From positions 1-45,662 of the forward strand of contig JAFIEO010000061.1 of the NCBI GenBank assembly GCA_020832445.1: a stretch of DNA of 45,662 bases. The letters are read 5' to 3'. The DNA is from Paracoccaceae bacterium (lineage in GTDB: Bacteria; Pseudomonadota; Alphaproteobacteria; Rhodobacterales; Rhodobacteraceae). A model generated the notes under the pieces. That model saw nothing but the letters and a program-made list of their open reading frames with translations. It searched no databases and had not been told where the DNA came from. Positions 10,498-19,657 of the stretch are shown piece by piece (positions within the stretch are counted from its first letter, which is position 1; each line of letters begins with the position of its first letter). Both the position numbers and the translations under genes were made by a program.

Positions 10498-11490
10498 TCA
10501 GGCTTCGGCGGCGTTGGTCTTGGCCGCCAGAGTGCCGCCCGGCCACATTTTCAGAACCTTGTAGACGATGACAGGCACAACACATGTGGCCAGCGCCAGA
10601 ACCACGCCCGCCCCCAGCCCCAAAACGCCCGATCCGTCCGAAACCAGCATCAGCGCACTCGCGAAGGCCGCCAAAGGAAAGGTGAACGCCCCCCAAAGGG
10701 GTGAAAACCCGGATTCGGTCAACCACCGCAGCGACACAAGCAGCGCTATGAAAATCAGCCCTGCAAGCACGGCAAAACCCTGGGCCGCCGCCGGCATGCC
10801 GGCCCCATGGAACACAATCGTGAACAGGCTGGCAGGGGCAAGATGTATGGCCAGCAGCGGGCGCAGCGGTGCAGGCGGGACACGCGTGATGATCTGGCGC
10901 AGACTTATTCCCCAGATTGTCCCCGCGGGCACGAGCATGGCCCAGATGATCCAGCGTGCGATATCATGATGGCCCAGCGCATTGGCCGCGACCCCCCCGA
11001 TGATAAAGCCCACGAAACTCAGATGAAAGACAGGGGTTACCACGCGCCCTTCAGGTGGGCTTGTGCGCAGCACATAGACCAGCAACGCAACCAGCCCCAG
11101 ATGGGCGACAAATGCGCATAGCGCCAGCACAGTTGCAACACGCGGGGCCAGTGGCGCAAGGCTGGCCGCCAGCAACATCAGTGACAGGCTGGCAGCAGCA
11201 AGCCCCGCCCGCCCCGGCAACACGCGCATATCCTCAACCAGCACCGCGACACGCCGCACCGGTTTTGCCACATACGCCACCAGCGCAAAGACAAACACCA
11301 CCGACACCGCCCCAAGGATCATATCGCCAATCGCGGGCGACATGCCAAATACCGCCGCCCCTTCGCGCCAGCCCAGCCCCAGCCCGAACAGCCCCATGAT
11401 GGGTGCAAATACCGCAGGCGGGGTGCGCCGCCCGAAACCGGGCTTGGGCACATACAAGGGCGGCGGCATCGGGCGGCGGGGTTGGGTCAT
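10498..11490 (-). CDS. TDT family transporter (TehA/SLAC1-like anion channel)
   Basis: A 330-aa inner-membrane protein with about ten hydrophobic helices after a proline-rich cytoplasmic N-terminus (MTQPRRPMPPP). FAPIMGLFGLGLGWREGA near residue 30 and the helix-rich body resemble TehA and plant SLAC1 anion channels of the tellurite-resistance/dicarboxylate transporter family. Transport of tellurite, malate or small anions is known for the family; the substrate here is unknown. The open frame extends 60 codons further upstream into gph, but the start at 11490 leaves 10 bp between the genes and gives a family-like N-terminus. It is probably the last gene of the rpe-gph unit. Confidence 0.8.
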   Translation of the reverse strand: MTQPRRPMPPPLYVPKPGFGRRTPPAVFAPIMGLFGLGLGWREGAAVFGMSPAIGDMILGAVSVVFVFALVAYVAKPVRRVAVLVEDMRVLPGRAGLAAASLSLMLLAASLAPLAPRVATVLALCAFVAHLGLVALLVYVLRTSPPEGRVVTPVFHLSFVGFIIGGVAANALGHHDIARWIIWAMLVPAGTIWGISLRQIITRVPPAPLRPLLAIHLAPASLFTIVFHGAGMPAAAQGFAVLAGLIFIALLVSLRWLTESGFSPLWGAFTFPLAAFASALMLVSDGSGVLGLGAGVVLALATCVVPVIVYKVLKMWPGGTLAAKTNAAEA

Positions 11491-11500
11491 GTGCGGGCTT

Positions 11501-12160
11501 TCAGCTTGGCTGGAATAACTGACCGGACATCTGCCGGTAATCATCAAACCGGAAATGGTGGTACATCTGCTCAACCGGGGTCTTGCGATAGCCTTGCGTA
11601 TAAAGGCCGAACCTTGCGCCCGCCCGTTCGGCGGTTTCCGCATCAGTTTCACTGTCACCGATATAGACAATATCGGGCAGCGTCAGCCCCAACCCTGTCA
11701 CAACAGCCAGCAGCGGCGCGGGGTCAGGTTTGGCAACATCCAGACTGTCGCCCCCGATGACCACATCAAACACCCCGTCCCAGCCCAGATGCGCCAGAAC
11801 AGCCAGCGTGGGCCGCATGGGTTTGTTGGTGCACAGGCCCAGCGCCAGCCCCTTGGCGCGCAATTCTGCCAGCATTTCAGGCACATGCGGATAGATTTTC
11901 GTGTGTTCATGCGCGCGTTCATAGAAATACAGAAACCGCGCATGCAAATGCGCAGTGCGCGCGGGTTCATTGCCCCCCATGACTGCATGTTCCATGCGTT
12001 CCACAAACACCCGCGCGCCGCGCCCGACAAAACCGCGCGCCTGATCGGGGCTGATGCGTGGCAACCCCTCGCCTTGCAGCACCATATTTGCTGCGGCATG
12101 AATATCAGGGGCGCTGTCAATCAGCGTGCCGTCCAGATCAAATATAACAGCGCGCCTCAC
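11501..12160 (-). CDS. gph: Phosphoglycolate phosphatase (HAD family)
   Basis: A 219-aa HAD-superfamily phosphatase. The nucleophile motif FDLDGTLIDSAPD is at residues 7-19, CTNKP is the second motif, and VIGGDSLDVAKPDPAPL followed by YIGDSETD gives the lysine and metal-binding acid motifs. Phosphoglycolate phosphatases remove 2-phosphoglycolate formed by Rubisco oxygenation or DNA repair. The start is GTG and overlaps the rpe stop as GTGA, a coupling arrangement often seen for rpe-gph pairs. Confidence 0.9.
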   Translation of the reverse strand: MRRAVIFDLDGTLIDSAPDIHAAANMVLQGEGLPRISPDQARGFVGRGARVFVERMEHAVMGGNEPARTAHLHARFLYFYERAHEHTKIYPHVPEMLAELRAKGLALGLCTNKPMRPTLAVLAHLGWDGVFDVVIGGDSLDVAKPDPAPLLAVVTGLGLTLPDIVYIGDSETDAETAERAGARFGLYTQGYRKTPVEQMYHHFRFDDYRQMSGQLFQPS

Positions 12161-12855
12161 ACCGCGACCCCGATGGCATTTTCAGCAGCAGCGCGGATAG
12201 CACGGATATTGTCGCCGTAAGGCGCGGGGTTATCGACCGATCCGCCCTTGAACACCGCAGATCCCGCAACCAACACATCCGCGCCCGCACGCGCCATCAC
12301 GGGTGCCGTGTCGGGTGTGATTCCGCCGTCAATTTCAATATGGATGGGCCGCGCCCCGAACATGGCGCGCAGCCGCTGCACCTTGTCGGTCATGTCGATG
12401 AATTTCTGCCCGCCAAAACCGGGGTTTACCGTCATCACACACACCAGATCAATCATGTCCAGCAGGTTTTCCACCCCGTCCAGCCCTGTGCCGGGGTTCA
12501 GGGCCAGCCCCGCTTTCGCGCCACTGGCACGGATGGCTTGCAAGGTGCGGTGAATATGCGGCCCGGCTTCCATATGGGCGGTGATGAAATCCGCGCCCGC
12601 CTTGGCGAAGCCGTCAATATACGGGTCCACCGGCGCGATCATCAAATGCACATCCATGACACCACGAATATGGGGGCGGATGGCCGCGCAGGTGGCAGGG
12701 CCAAAGGTGATATTAGGCACAAAATGCCCGTCCATCACATCAACATGCACCCAATCCGCGCCCTGATCTTCAACCGCGCGGCATTCGGCCCCGAAATTGG
12801 CGAAATCAGCGGCCAGAATGGATGGCGCAATCTTGATGGCGCGTGAAAATGTCAT
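12157..12855 (-). CDS. rpe: Ribulose-phosphate 3-epimerase
   Basis: A 232-aa TIM barrel that interconverts ribulose-5-phosphate and xylulose-5-phosphate in the pentose phosphate and Calvin cycles. Signatures are IAPSILAADFANFG at the start, HVDVMDGHFVPNITFGP (metal-binding His and Asp), VMTVNPGFGGQKF and IEIDGGITPDT. A CAGGAG ribosome binding site precedes the ATG. It heads a three-gene unit with gph (4-bp overlap) and the TehA/SLAC1-type gene. The 163 bp upstream, before the lipA stop, show no clear terminator or motif. Confidence 0.96.
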   Translation of the reverse strand: MTFSRAIKIAPSILAADFANFGAECRAVEDQGADWVHVDVMDGHFVPNITFGPATCAAIRPHIRGVMDVHLMIAPVDPYIDGFAKAGADFITAHMEAGPHIHRTLQAIRASGAKAGLALNPGTGLDGVENLLDMIDLVCVMTVNPGFGGQKFIDMTDKVQRLRAMFGARPIHIEIDGGITPDTAPVMARAGADVLVAGSAVFKGGSVDNPAPYGDNIRAIRAAAENAIGVAV

Positions 12856-13018
12856 GATGCAGCACTCCTGAGTCGGCTTGTTGACCCGTTCATAGCGCCC
12901 GATCCGGACAAATGCACGCCTTCACATCAGGTCATAAAGCCGCGCCTATCGGGGTTTCATCTTGCCACAAATACTCTCTGCCGAAGGCATAGAACATAAC
13001 GGTCCTGCGCCACCGCAG

Positions 13019-13969
13019 CTACGCGCCCGCCAGCTTTGCCAGCCGCGCATCGCGCAGACGCGCGAAATCATCACCTGCATGGTAGCTGGACCGCGTCAGC
13101 GGCGTGGCCGACACCATCAGGAACCCCTTGCCGAATGCGGCCTTTTCATAGGATTTGAATTCATCCGGTGTCACAAAGCGGTCGACACGGTGATGGCGCG
13201 GGGTGGGTTGCAGATATTGGCCAATGGTAATAAAATCGACATCTGCCGCGCGCATGTCATCCATGACCTGCAACACACCCTGCCGCTCTTCGCCCAGCCC
13301 CACCATGATGCCCGATTTGGTGAACATCGACGGGTCCAGTTCCTTGACCCGCTGCAACAGGCGCAGGCTGTGGAAATAGCGCGCGCCGGGGCGCACTTCG
13401 GGGTACAGGCCGGGCACGGTTTCCAGATTGTGGTTAAACACATCAGGGCGCGCTGCCACCACGGTTTCCAGCACCGATGGCGCGCATTTCAGGAAATCCG
13501 GCGTCAGAATTTCAATCGTGGTCGCGGGGCTGCGGTGGCGCACGGCGCGGATGGTCTGGGCGAAATGTTCCGCCCCGCCATCGTCCAGATCATCGCGGTC
13601 CACCGACGTGATGACCACATGTTTCAGACCCAGCTTTTCGACAGCATGGGCCACGCGCCCCGGTTCGAACGCATCCAGCGTATCGGGGCGGCCGGTGGCC
13701 ACGTTGCAAAACGTGCACCCGCGCGTGCAGATTTCACCCATGATCATCATGGTGGCATGACCCTGCGACCAGCATTCGCCCACATTGGGACAACCGGCTT
13801 CTTCACACACGGTAGTCAGCTTGTGTTCGCGCATGATCTTATGCGTTTCGGCATAGCCCTTGCCGCCGGGGGCCTTCACGCGAATCCAGTCGGGCTTCTT
13901 GGGTTGGGCCTGCACCGCGCGGTGGGCTTTTTCCGGGTGGCGCTGGTCAGGCAATTTCAAGTCGCGCAA
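13019..13969 (-). CDS. lipA: Lipoyl synthase
   Basis: A 316-aa radical-SAM enzyme that inserts two sulfurs into octanoyl groups on 2-oxoacid dehydrogenase E2 subunits and GcvH. The auxiliary-cluster motif [12 protein letters not shown] and the radical-SAM motif CTRGCTFC are intact. The C-terminal RSSYHA supplies the serine ligand of the auxiliary cluster. The start is TTG at 13969 with GAGGGG five bases before it; no ATG gives the expected N-terminus [18 protein letters not shown]. It stands alone between rpe and oxyR. Confidence 0.97.
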   Translation of the reverse strand: MRDLKLPDQRHPEKAHRAVQAQPKKPDWIRVKAPGGKGYAETHKIMREHKLTTVCEEAGCPNVGECWSQGHATMMIMGEICTRGCTFCNVATGRPDTLDAFEPGRVAHAVEKLGLKHVVITSVDRDDLDDGGAEHFAQTIRAVRHRSPATTIEILTPDFLKCAPSVLETVVAARPDVFNHNLETVPGLYPEVRPGARYFHSLRLLQRVKELDPSMFTKSGIMVGLGEERQGVLQVMDDMRAADVDFITIGQYLQPTPRHHRVDRFVTPDEFKSYEKAAFGKGFLMVSATPLTRSSYHAGDDFARLRDARLAKLAGA

Positions 13970-14072
13970 GGCTTCCCCTCCTCTGGACGCTGCCAGCTTT
14001 CATCTAGCCCTAATTCATGGGAAAAACAACGGCAACAGTTCAAGCCTGCCATGCGCTGGCTGCATGGCCGCT

Positions 14073-15008
14073 TCACACGGGCGCGCAACGGACACGGGCG
14101 GCGGCAATCAGATCCTGCCCTGCAACGCACAGATGCGCGCCCAGATCGTCAAACCATGTCCCCCCATCCGATGATGCACGGCGCAACAGCGCGATTTGGC
14201 GGAAGGGTTCGGGCTGGCCAAAGCGTTGCAGCACAATGCCCTGCCCGCCCGTCGCCTCGGCGCGCACCGCAAGCTCGGGCAGCAATGTCAGCCCGAACCC
14301 CTGCGCCACCAGCCCGCAAAGCGTGGACAGCGTGGATGCGCCCAGATCAAGCCGCGTCTGGCGCCGGTCAATGGCACAAAAGGCAAGCGCCTGATCGGCC
14401 AGACAATGGCCATCATCCAGCAGTAACAGATGATCGGGGTTCAGCGCGGTCGGGTCCAGCGCATGGTGTCCCTTATCCAGCGCCCCAAGGCGCCCTTCGG
14501 ACCCCGCCAGCACGAACCGGTCCTGAAACAGGGGCGCTATGACCAGATCGGGCGCAGGCACAGGATCGGCCAGCACGACCGCATCCAGCCGCCCCGCGCG
14601 CAGCCCCGACAGCAGGTCGCTGGTCTGCGCCTCGCGCAGGCGCAGGTCGCGCGTAATGTCACCCGCACGCAGCCGCGCAAGGGTTCCGGGCAACAGATAT
14701 GGCGCGATCGTGGGGATCATGCCCAGCGTCAGCGTAGCCTGCAACCCCTGCCGCCGCGCCGAGGTTTCCAGTTCCATCGTTTCGGACAGAATACGTTCTG
14801 CACGCGCCAGAACATCACGCCCCGCCCGCGTCAGGCGCACATCACGCGGCAACCGTTCCACCAGCGCCACGCCAAGAATGCCCTCCAGTTCCTTGATCTG
14901 CATCGACAGGGCCGGCTGCGTGACATTCACAAGCTCCGCCGCGCGCCCGAAATTATGCGCCTGCGCAAGGGCACGGAAATAGGCAAGCTGTTTCAAGGTA
15001 ACTTTCAT
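14073..15008 (-). CDS. oxyR: LysR-family peroxide sensor OxyR
   Basis: A 311-aa LysR regulator with an N-terminal winged helix-turn-helix (LKQLAYFRALAQAHNFGRAAE, then TQPALSMQIKELE). The effector domain contains DDGHCLADQALAFC, so Cys202 and Cys211 are nine residues apart exactly as in E. coli OxyR Cys199 and Cys208, which form the peroxide-sensing disulfide. I therefore call OxyR rather than a generic LysR protein. OxyR activates catalase, peroxidase and iron-control genes. None of these is adjacent: the upstream 350 bp hold only the palindromic repeat element, and the next gene is mfd. Confidence 0.9.
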   Translation of the reverse strand: MKVTLKQLAYFRALAQAHNFGRAAELVNVTQPALSMQIKELEGILGVALVERLPRDVRLTRAGRDVLARAERILSETMELETSARRQGLQATLTLGMIPTIAPYLLPGTLARLRAGDITRDLRLREAQTSDLLSGLRAGRLDAVVLADPVPAPDLVIAPLFQDRFVLAGSEGRLGALDKGHHALDPTALNPDHLLLLDDGHCLADQALAFCAIDRRQTRLDLGASTLSTLCGLVAQGFGLTLLPELAVRAEATGGQGIVLQRFGQPEPFRQIALLRRASSDGGTWFDDLGAHLCVAGQDLIAAARVRCAPV

Positions 15009-15110
15009 AAGGCAGTCTTATCAAAAATGCCCAAAGATTGCCAAGTGTTCTGATTGCCGCACCACACTTTTCCTTATGGTGGTGTCATGCCAGATGGGAT
15101 CGTAGGGCGG

Positions 15111-15345
15111 GTTAATTCCGGCCTGCAGCAGTCGCCCAAGGCGCGGAGCAAAGGGCGCAGCCCGCCGCGCCATCGGCGGGCCGTCCCGCGGCCTGCCGAT
15201 GACCTGATGTCAGTTCAAGCATTTGAACGCAGAAGTATGCAGCCTGCATAAAGTGCATCCCTTGAACGCCGGATCGGCAGACCCCGGCCCGCCGATAGCG
15301 CGGGCTTTATCCAAGCGCGCACATCCCCGACAGGCCCCCCCTGAT
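15111..15345. repeat. Copy A of a large palindromic MITE-like element
   Basis: This copy fills most of the 351-bp gap between oxyR and mfd. It starts with GTTAATTCCGGCCTGCAGC (15111-15129), then CAAGGCGCGGAGCAAAGGG (15137-15155). Next come a left arm (15159-15200), a 72-base loop and a right arm (15273-15307) that pairs imperfectly with the left one: GCCCGC, TCGGCGGGCC and CTGCCGAT are mirrored. Inside the loop are GTTCAA-gcat-TTGAAC (about 15212-15227) and TATGC-agcct-GCATA (15236-15250). The arms, the inner hairpin and the flanking word recur in inverted orientation at 24391-24602. No coding frame fits. I read it as a non-autonomous mobile element or structured-RNA repeat. Confidence 0.8.
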
Positions 15346-15359
15346 GCGCCAAACAAATT

Positions 15360-18300
15360 CTAGCGCTTCGCATCCGCCTTCACCGCCAGATCACGCGCAA
15401 TGGCAAAGGCACCGCGCACGCGCTCTTTTTCAGTGCTCCAGTCGCGGCGCACGACAATCTTGTTGTCGCGCACCTTTGCCAGTCCCTGCTGGTCGTTCAC
15501 GAATTCCACCAACCCTGCCGGATTGGCGAATTTGTCGTTGTGGAACTGGATTGTCGCGCCCTTTGGCCCTGCGTCCAGTTTGGCGATGCCTGCGCGTTTG
15601 CATTCGGCCTTGATCCGCATGACCACCAGAAGCGTGTTCACTTCGCGCGGCAGCTTGCCAAAGCGGTCAATCAGTTCGGCAGCGAACCCTTCCAGATCGA
15701 CCTTGTTGGTCAGCCCCGACAAGCGCCGATACAGCCCCAAGCGCACATCCAGATCGGGCACATAGTCATCGGGTATCAGCACCGGCACGCCCAGATTGAT
15801 TTGCGGCGCCCATTGCCCGTCCAGATCGGATACATCCGCAATCTCGCCCGAGCGTATCTTGGCAATCGTGTCTTCCAGCATCTGCTGGTACAACTCATAG
15901 CCCACTTCGTTGATATGGCCGGATTGTTCTTCGCCCAGAATGTTGCCCGCGCCGCGCAAATCCATGTCATGGCTGGCAAGGTTGAACCCCGCCCCAAGGC
16001 TATCCAGACTTGCCAGCAGGCGCAAACGTTTCTGGGCCTGCGGGGTCAGCGGCGCGCGGGGTTTCGTGGTCAGGAAACAATAGGCCCGCGTTTTGGCCCG
16101 CCCGACGCGCCCGCGTATCTGATACAGCTGCGACAACCCGAACATATCGGCACGGTGCACAATCATCGTATTGGCGCGCGGAATATCAAGGCCGGATTCA
16201 ACAATGCTGGTGGCGACCAGAACATCATATTTGCCATCATAAAACGCATTCATCCGCTCATCCAGATCGCCCGCCGCCATCTGGCCATTGGCGGTGACAT
16301 AGGTGATTTCAGGCACCTGATTGCGCAGGAAATCCTCAACCTCGGGCAGGTCGGAAATCCGCGGCACCACAAAGAACGACTGCCCGCCGCGATAATGTTC
16401 GCGCAACAGCGCCTCGCGCAGGGTGACAGTGTCGAATTCGCTGACATAGGTGCGGATGGCCAGCCGGTCCACAGGTGGGGTCTGGATGATGGACAGATCG
16501 CGCACCCCTGTCAGTGACAGTTGCAAGGTGCGCGGGATGGGCGTTGCGGTCAGTGTCAGCACATGAATATCGCTGCGCAATTCCTTCAGGCGTTCCTTAT
16601 GGCTGACACCGAAATGCTGTTCTTCGTCAATGACCAACAGGCCCAGATTGGCGAATTTCACACCCTTGGCCAGCAGCGCATGGGTGCCTATGCAAATATC
16701 GACTGTGCCCTTGGCCAGCCCGTCGCGGGTGGCGTTGGCATCCTTGACGGATACGAAACGCGACAGCGGCCTGACCACGACCGGCAGACCACGGAAGCGG
16801 TCCGAAAATGTCTTGAAATGCTGGCGCGCCAGCAGCGTGGTCGGTGCGATGACAGCCACCTGCACCCCTGACATGGCCGCGATAAAGGCCGCGCGCATGG
16901 CGACTTCGGTTTTGCCGAACCCCACATCGCCCACCACCAGCCGGTCCATGGGGCGGCCGCTTTCAAAATCATCCAGCACATCTTCGATGGCGCGCAACTG
17001 GTCATCGGTTTCGGCATAGGGGAAGCGGGCCAGAAATTCGTCCCACATGCCTTCGGGCGGGCTGAACTGTGGCGCGCTGCGCAACTGGCGTTCGGCCGCA
17101 ATGCGGATCAGCTTGTCTGCAATCTCGCGGATGCGCTGTTTCAGTCGCGCTTTCTTGGCCTGCCATGCGCCACCGCCCAGCTTGTCCAGCAACCCTTCTT
17201 CATGGCCATAGCGCGACAGAAGTTCGATATTTTCCACCGGCAGGAACAACCGGTCCCCGCCTGCATACTCCAGCGCAATGCATTCATGCGGCGCGCCCAT
17301 CGCCGTGATCGTCTCTAACCCCGTATAGCGGCCCACCCCATGATCGACATGCACGATCAGGTCACCGGGCGACAGGCTTTGCGCTTCGGTCAGAAAGTTT
17401 TCTGCCCGCTTGCGCCGCTTTGCGCGCCCGACCAGCCGTTCGCCCAACACATCCTGTTCGGAAATCACGGTCAGGTCCGGCGTCTGAAAGCCCTGATCCA
17501 ACGGCCAGACAGTCAGGAACAAGCGCCCCTTCGGGCCTGTGCCCATGTCGCGCGCCGTGGTGATATTCTGCGCGCCCTTGGCACCGTGATCGTCCAGCAA
17601 GCCCGACAGCCGTTCGCGCGCGCCTTCTGAATGGCTGGCAATCACCACATCGCCATGCGCGCGCCGGTCATTGACATGCGCGGCCAGCGCATCGAACACA
17701 TTGGCTTCGGCCTGCCGTTCGGGGGCAAAGCTGCGCCCCATGCGCCCGCCTGCATCCAGAACCCCCGGCCCCGGTGCGGTTTTTGTCGGCTGCAACTGGA
17801 TCACCCGCCGGCCGGACAGCGCCTGCATCCATGCCGCTTCATTCAGATACAGCTGTTCAGGGGGGCAAGGCTTATAGATTGTGTCCAAACGCTTGCGGTC
17901 TGCCATTGCCTCGCGTCGGGCATCATATTGGTCGGCGATCCCGTCCCAGCGCGAAATGCGCGCGGCCACAATCTGGTCGTCCAGCATGATGGACGCGTCT
18001 GGCAGGTAGTCAAACAGCGTTTCCATGCGGGCATGGAAGAAGGGCAGCCAATGTTCCATCCCCTGATGTTTGCGCCCTGCGCTGACGGCTTCATACAGCG
18101 GGTCGTCACTGCCGGCTGCGCCAAATTCGATACGGTAATTCTGCCGGAACCGCGTGATCGCGGCGTCATCCAGAATGATCTCGGACACGGGCGCAAATTC
18201 CACCACATCCAGCTTTTCCAGACTGCGCTGGGTGGCCGGATCAAAACGGCGCGCGGCGTCCAGCACATCACCAAACATGTCCAGCCGCACTGGTCCCAGA

Positions 18301-18830
18301 TCACCGGGCGGGTAAATGTCGATAATGCCGCCACGAATGGCGTAATCCCCCGGTTCGGTAACCGTGGGGGCCTGCGTGAAGCCCATGCGCACCAGCCAGC
18401 CGCGCAACGCCCCCTCGTCAATGCGCCGCCCGACCTGCGCGACAAAGGATGCGCCCGCCACAACATCGCGCGCGGGCACGGCCTGCATGGCCGCAGATAG
18501 CGTGGCCAACACCACAAACGGCCCCGGCACACCATGGGCCAGCGCCGCCAGCGTGGCCATACGCGCGCTGGACACATCAGCATTGGGGGACACACGGTCA
18601 AAGGGCAGACAATCCCATGCGGGGAATCGCAGAACCGTGATTTCAGGCGCAAAGAATGTCAGCGCGCGGGCCATCGCCTCGGCGCGTTTGTCGTCGCGTG
18701 CGACATGCAGCAGCGGCGCGCCGGATTTGTCCAGCTCGCGTGCCAGCAGTGCTGCATCAAAACCTTCGGGCGCACCGCCCAGAGTGATCCGGGAATGGGC
18801 CAGCGGAATTTGAGAATTAGACTGTGTCAT
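15360..18830 (-). CDS. mfd: Transcription-repair coupling factor
   Basis: An 1156-aa Mfd, an ATP-driven translocase that displaces stalled RNA polymerase and recruits UvrA. The N-terminal UvrB-like region covers about residues 1-470. The RNA-polymerase-interaction domain follows around 490-560 (SPGDLIVHVDHGVGRYTG). The helicase core has Walker A GDVGFGKTEVA near residue 633 and the DEEQ box near 735, then the RecG-like motor and the C-terminal TRCF domain. Length and order are canonical. I chose the ATG at 18830, seven codons inside the longest frame, because its N-terminus fits better; neither site has a strong Shine-Dalgarno. The 58 bp upstream separate it from the same-strand membrane-protein gene. 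Confidence 0.96.
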   Translation of the reverse strand: MTQSNSQIPLAHSRITLGGAPEGFDAALLARELDKSGAPLLHVARDDKRAEAMARALTFFAPEITVLRFPAWDCLPFDRVSPNADVSSARMATLAALAHGVPGPFVVLATLSAAMQAVPARDVVAGASFVAQVGRRIDEGALRGWLVRMGFTQAPTVTEPGDYAIRGGIIDIYPPGDLGPVRLDMFGDVLDAARRFDPATQRSLEKLDVVEFAPVSEIILDDAAITRFRQNYRIEFGAAGSDDPLYEAVSAGRKHQGMEHWLPFFHARMETLFDYLPDASIMLDDQIVAARISRWDGIADQYDARREAMADRKRLDTIYKPCPPEQLYLNEAAWMQALSGRRVIQLQPTKTAPGPGVLDAGGRMGRSFAPERQAEANVFDALAAHVNDRRAHGDVVIASHSEGARERLSGLLDDHGAKGAQNITTARDMGTGPKGRLFLTVWPLDQGFQTPDLTVISEQDVLGERLVGRAKRRKRAENFLTEAQSLSPGDLIVHVDHGVGRYTGLETITAMGAPHECIALEYAGGDRLFLPVENIELLSRYGHEEGLLDKLGGGAWQAKKARLKQRIREIADKLIRIAAERQLRSAPQFSPPEGMWDEFLARFPYAETDDQLRAIEDVLDDFESGRPMDRLVVGDVGFGKTEVAMRAAFIAAMSGVQVAVIAPTTLLARQHFKTFSDRFRGLPVVVRPLSRFVSVKDANATRDGLAKGTVDICIGTHALLAKGVKFANLGLLVIDEEQHFGVSHKERLKELRSDIHVLTLTATPIPRTLQLSLTGVRDLSIIQTPPVDRLAIRTYVSEFDTVTLREALLREHYRGGQSFFVVPRISDLPEVEDFLRNQVPEITYVTANGQMAAGDLDERMNAFYDGKYDVLVATSIVESGLDIPRANTMIVHRADMFGLSQLYQIRGRVGRAKTRAYCFLTTKPRAPLTPQAQKRLRLLASLDSLGAGFNLASHDMDLRGAGNILGEEQSGHINEVGYELYQQMLEDTIAKIRSGEIADVSDLDGQWAPQINLGVPVLIPDDYVPDLDVRLGLYRRLSGLTNKVDLEGFAAELIDRFGKLPREVNTLLVVMRIKAECKRAGIAKLDAGPKGATIQFHNDKFANPAGLVEFVNDQQGLAKVRDNKIVVRRDWSTEKERVRGAFAIARDLAVKADAKR

Positions 18831-18888
18831 CGCGCCTGACCTACCCCGCAATGATCCGGTGTCAATGCCTGAAATCCGTCCAATGCCG

Positions 18889-19452
18889 CTAGAACGACAG
18901 GACCGATGCCGTCATGACCCGCAACATACCCCAAACTGCTGTCAGAAATATAATGACGACCCCCAGAAGTTGCATCCACAGCCGGTGGCGCAACAATACC
19001 CGCAACAACCGGTCATCTGCCAACCCTTCGCGTTCGACACGAAAGGCAAGCCGCAATGCCATCACCCGTGTAATCGTCAGCGGCATCAGCAACAAAAACA
19101 CGGCCTGCGCCAGTTCCAGCCCGTAGACAAACGCCAGCACGAAGATCAGCGACATCACCGCAGCAACAAACCCGAAAATCCAATGTCCGATATTGCGCAT
19201 CATGGCCAGCATGCGCCGCACATGGATTTCCACCAGCGTCCGCACATCCGCCAGCGGCTGCCCGCCCTTTTTGCGCGCCTGCACAATCATGTCATAGGAC
19301 ACACCCAGCACATTATGTGTCACCGCAGACCAGAACAGGGCCACCACAATCCAGAACCAGACAGAGGAAAAGGACCGCATATCGATCAGGCTTAGGATAT
19401 TGTCGAAAAGGGCCAAACCGGTCTGCTCCTGCATAGTCGGGAAATGTTTCAC
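18889..19452 (-). CDS. Conserved small membrane protein (possible SufBCD-associated)
   Basis: A 187-aa protein with about four hydrophobic segments: SSVWFWIVVALFWSAV near 30, GHWIFGFVAAVMSLIFVL near 95, AVFLLLMPLT near 115 and LLGVVIIFLTAVWGML near 165. Between the first two lies a basic, probably cytoplasmic stretch. From memory, similar Rhodobacterales proteins are sometimes labelled component of SufBCD complex, but nothing in the sequence shows an iron-sulfur role and no suf gene is near. The first start is GTG; an ATG six codons later (19434) is equally possible, as neither has a clear ribosome binding site. It is divergent from the first GAPDH gene across about 205 bp. Confidence 0.65.
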   Translation of the reverse strand: MKHFPTMQEQTGLALFDNILSLIDMRSFSSVWFWIVVALFWSAVTHNVLGVSYDMIVQARKKGGQPLADVRTLVEIHVRRMLAMMRNIGHWIFGFVAAVMSLIFVLAFVYGLELAQAVFLLLMPLTITRVMALRLAFRVEREGLADDRLLRVLLRHRLWMQLLGVVIIFLTAVWGMLRVMTASVLSF

Positions 19453-19557
19453 GGGCGCGCCCGCCCTACTTCTTGCAACGGCAGGGCACGCGGCGCAAGG
19501 GGCGCGCGAATGAACGCAGCGCCTATTTGCGCAGCAGCGTTAGCCCTACCATTCCAA

Positions 19558-19569
19558 GATTGCGCTAAC
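19558..19569 (-). promoter_or_regulatory. Operator-like word upstream of the first GAPDH gene
   Basis: Read on the minus strand this is GTTAGCGCAATC, an imperfect palindrome with a GC centre. The identical 12-mer occurs on the plus strand at 21281-21292, upstream of the second GAPDH gene. A further GCGTTAGC lies about 20 bp away at 19538-19545. The centre and TTAGC arms resemble operators of LacI-family sugar and carbon regulators; CceR of Rhodobacter sphaeroides is a candidate by family knowledge only. The site lies 89 bp before the GAPDH start and also faces the divergent membrane-protein gene. Confidence 0.45.
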
Positions 19570-19657
19570 GTATTCGATCTGAACAGGATTTGACCCTTTT
19601 TTCGCCCTGATCGGCTGTCTATACCCAGCGCAGGTAGCACAGCGCGGAGAATGGGAC

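Noticed and set aside
12962-14542. A 526-codon open frame on the plus strand opposite lipA and oxyR
   Set aside because: It is antisense to two clearly recognised genes, has no family motif and is an expected shadow in GC-rich DNA.
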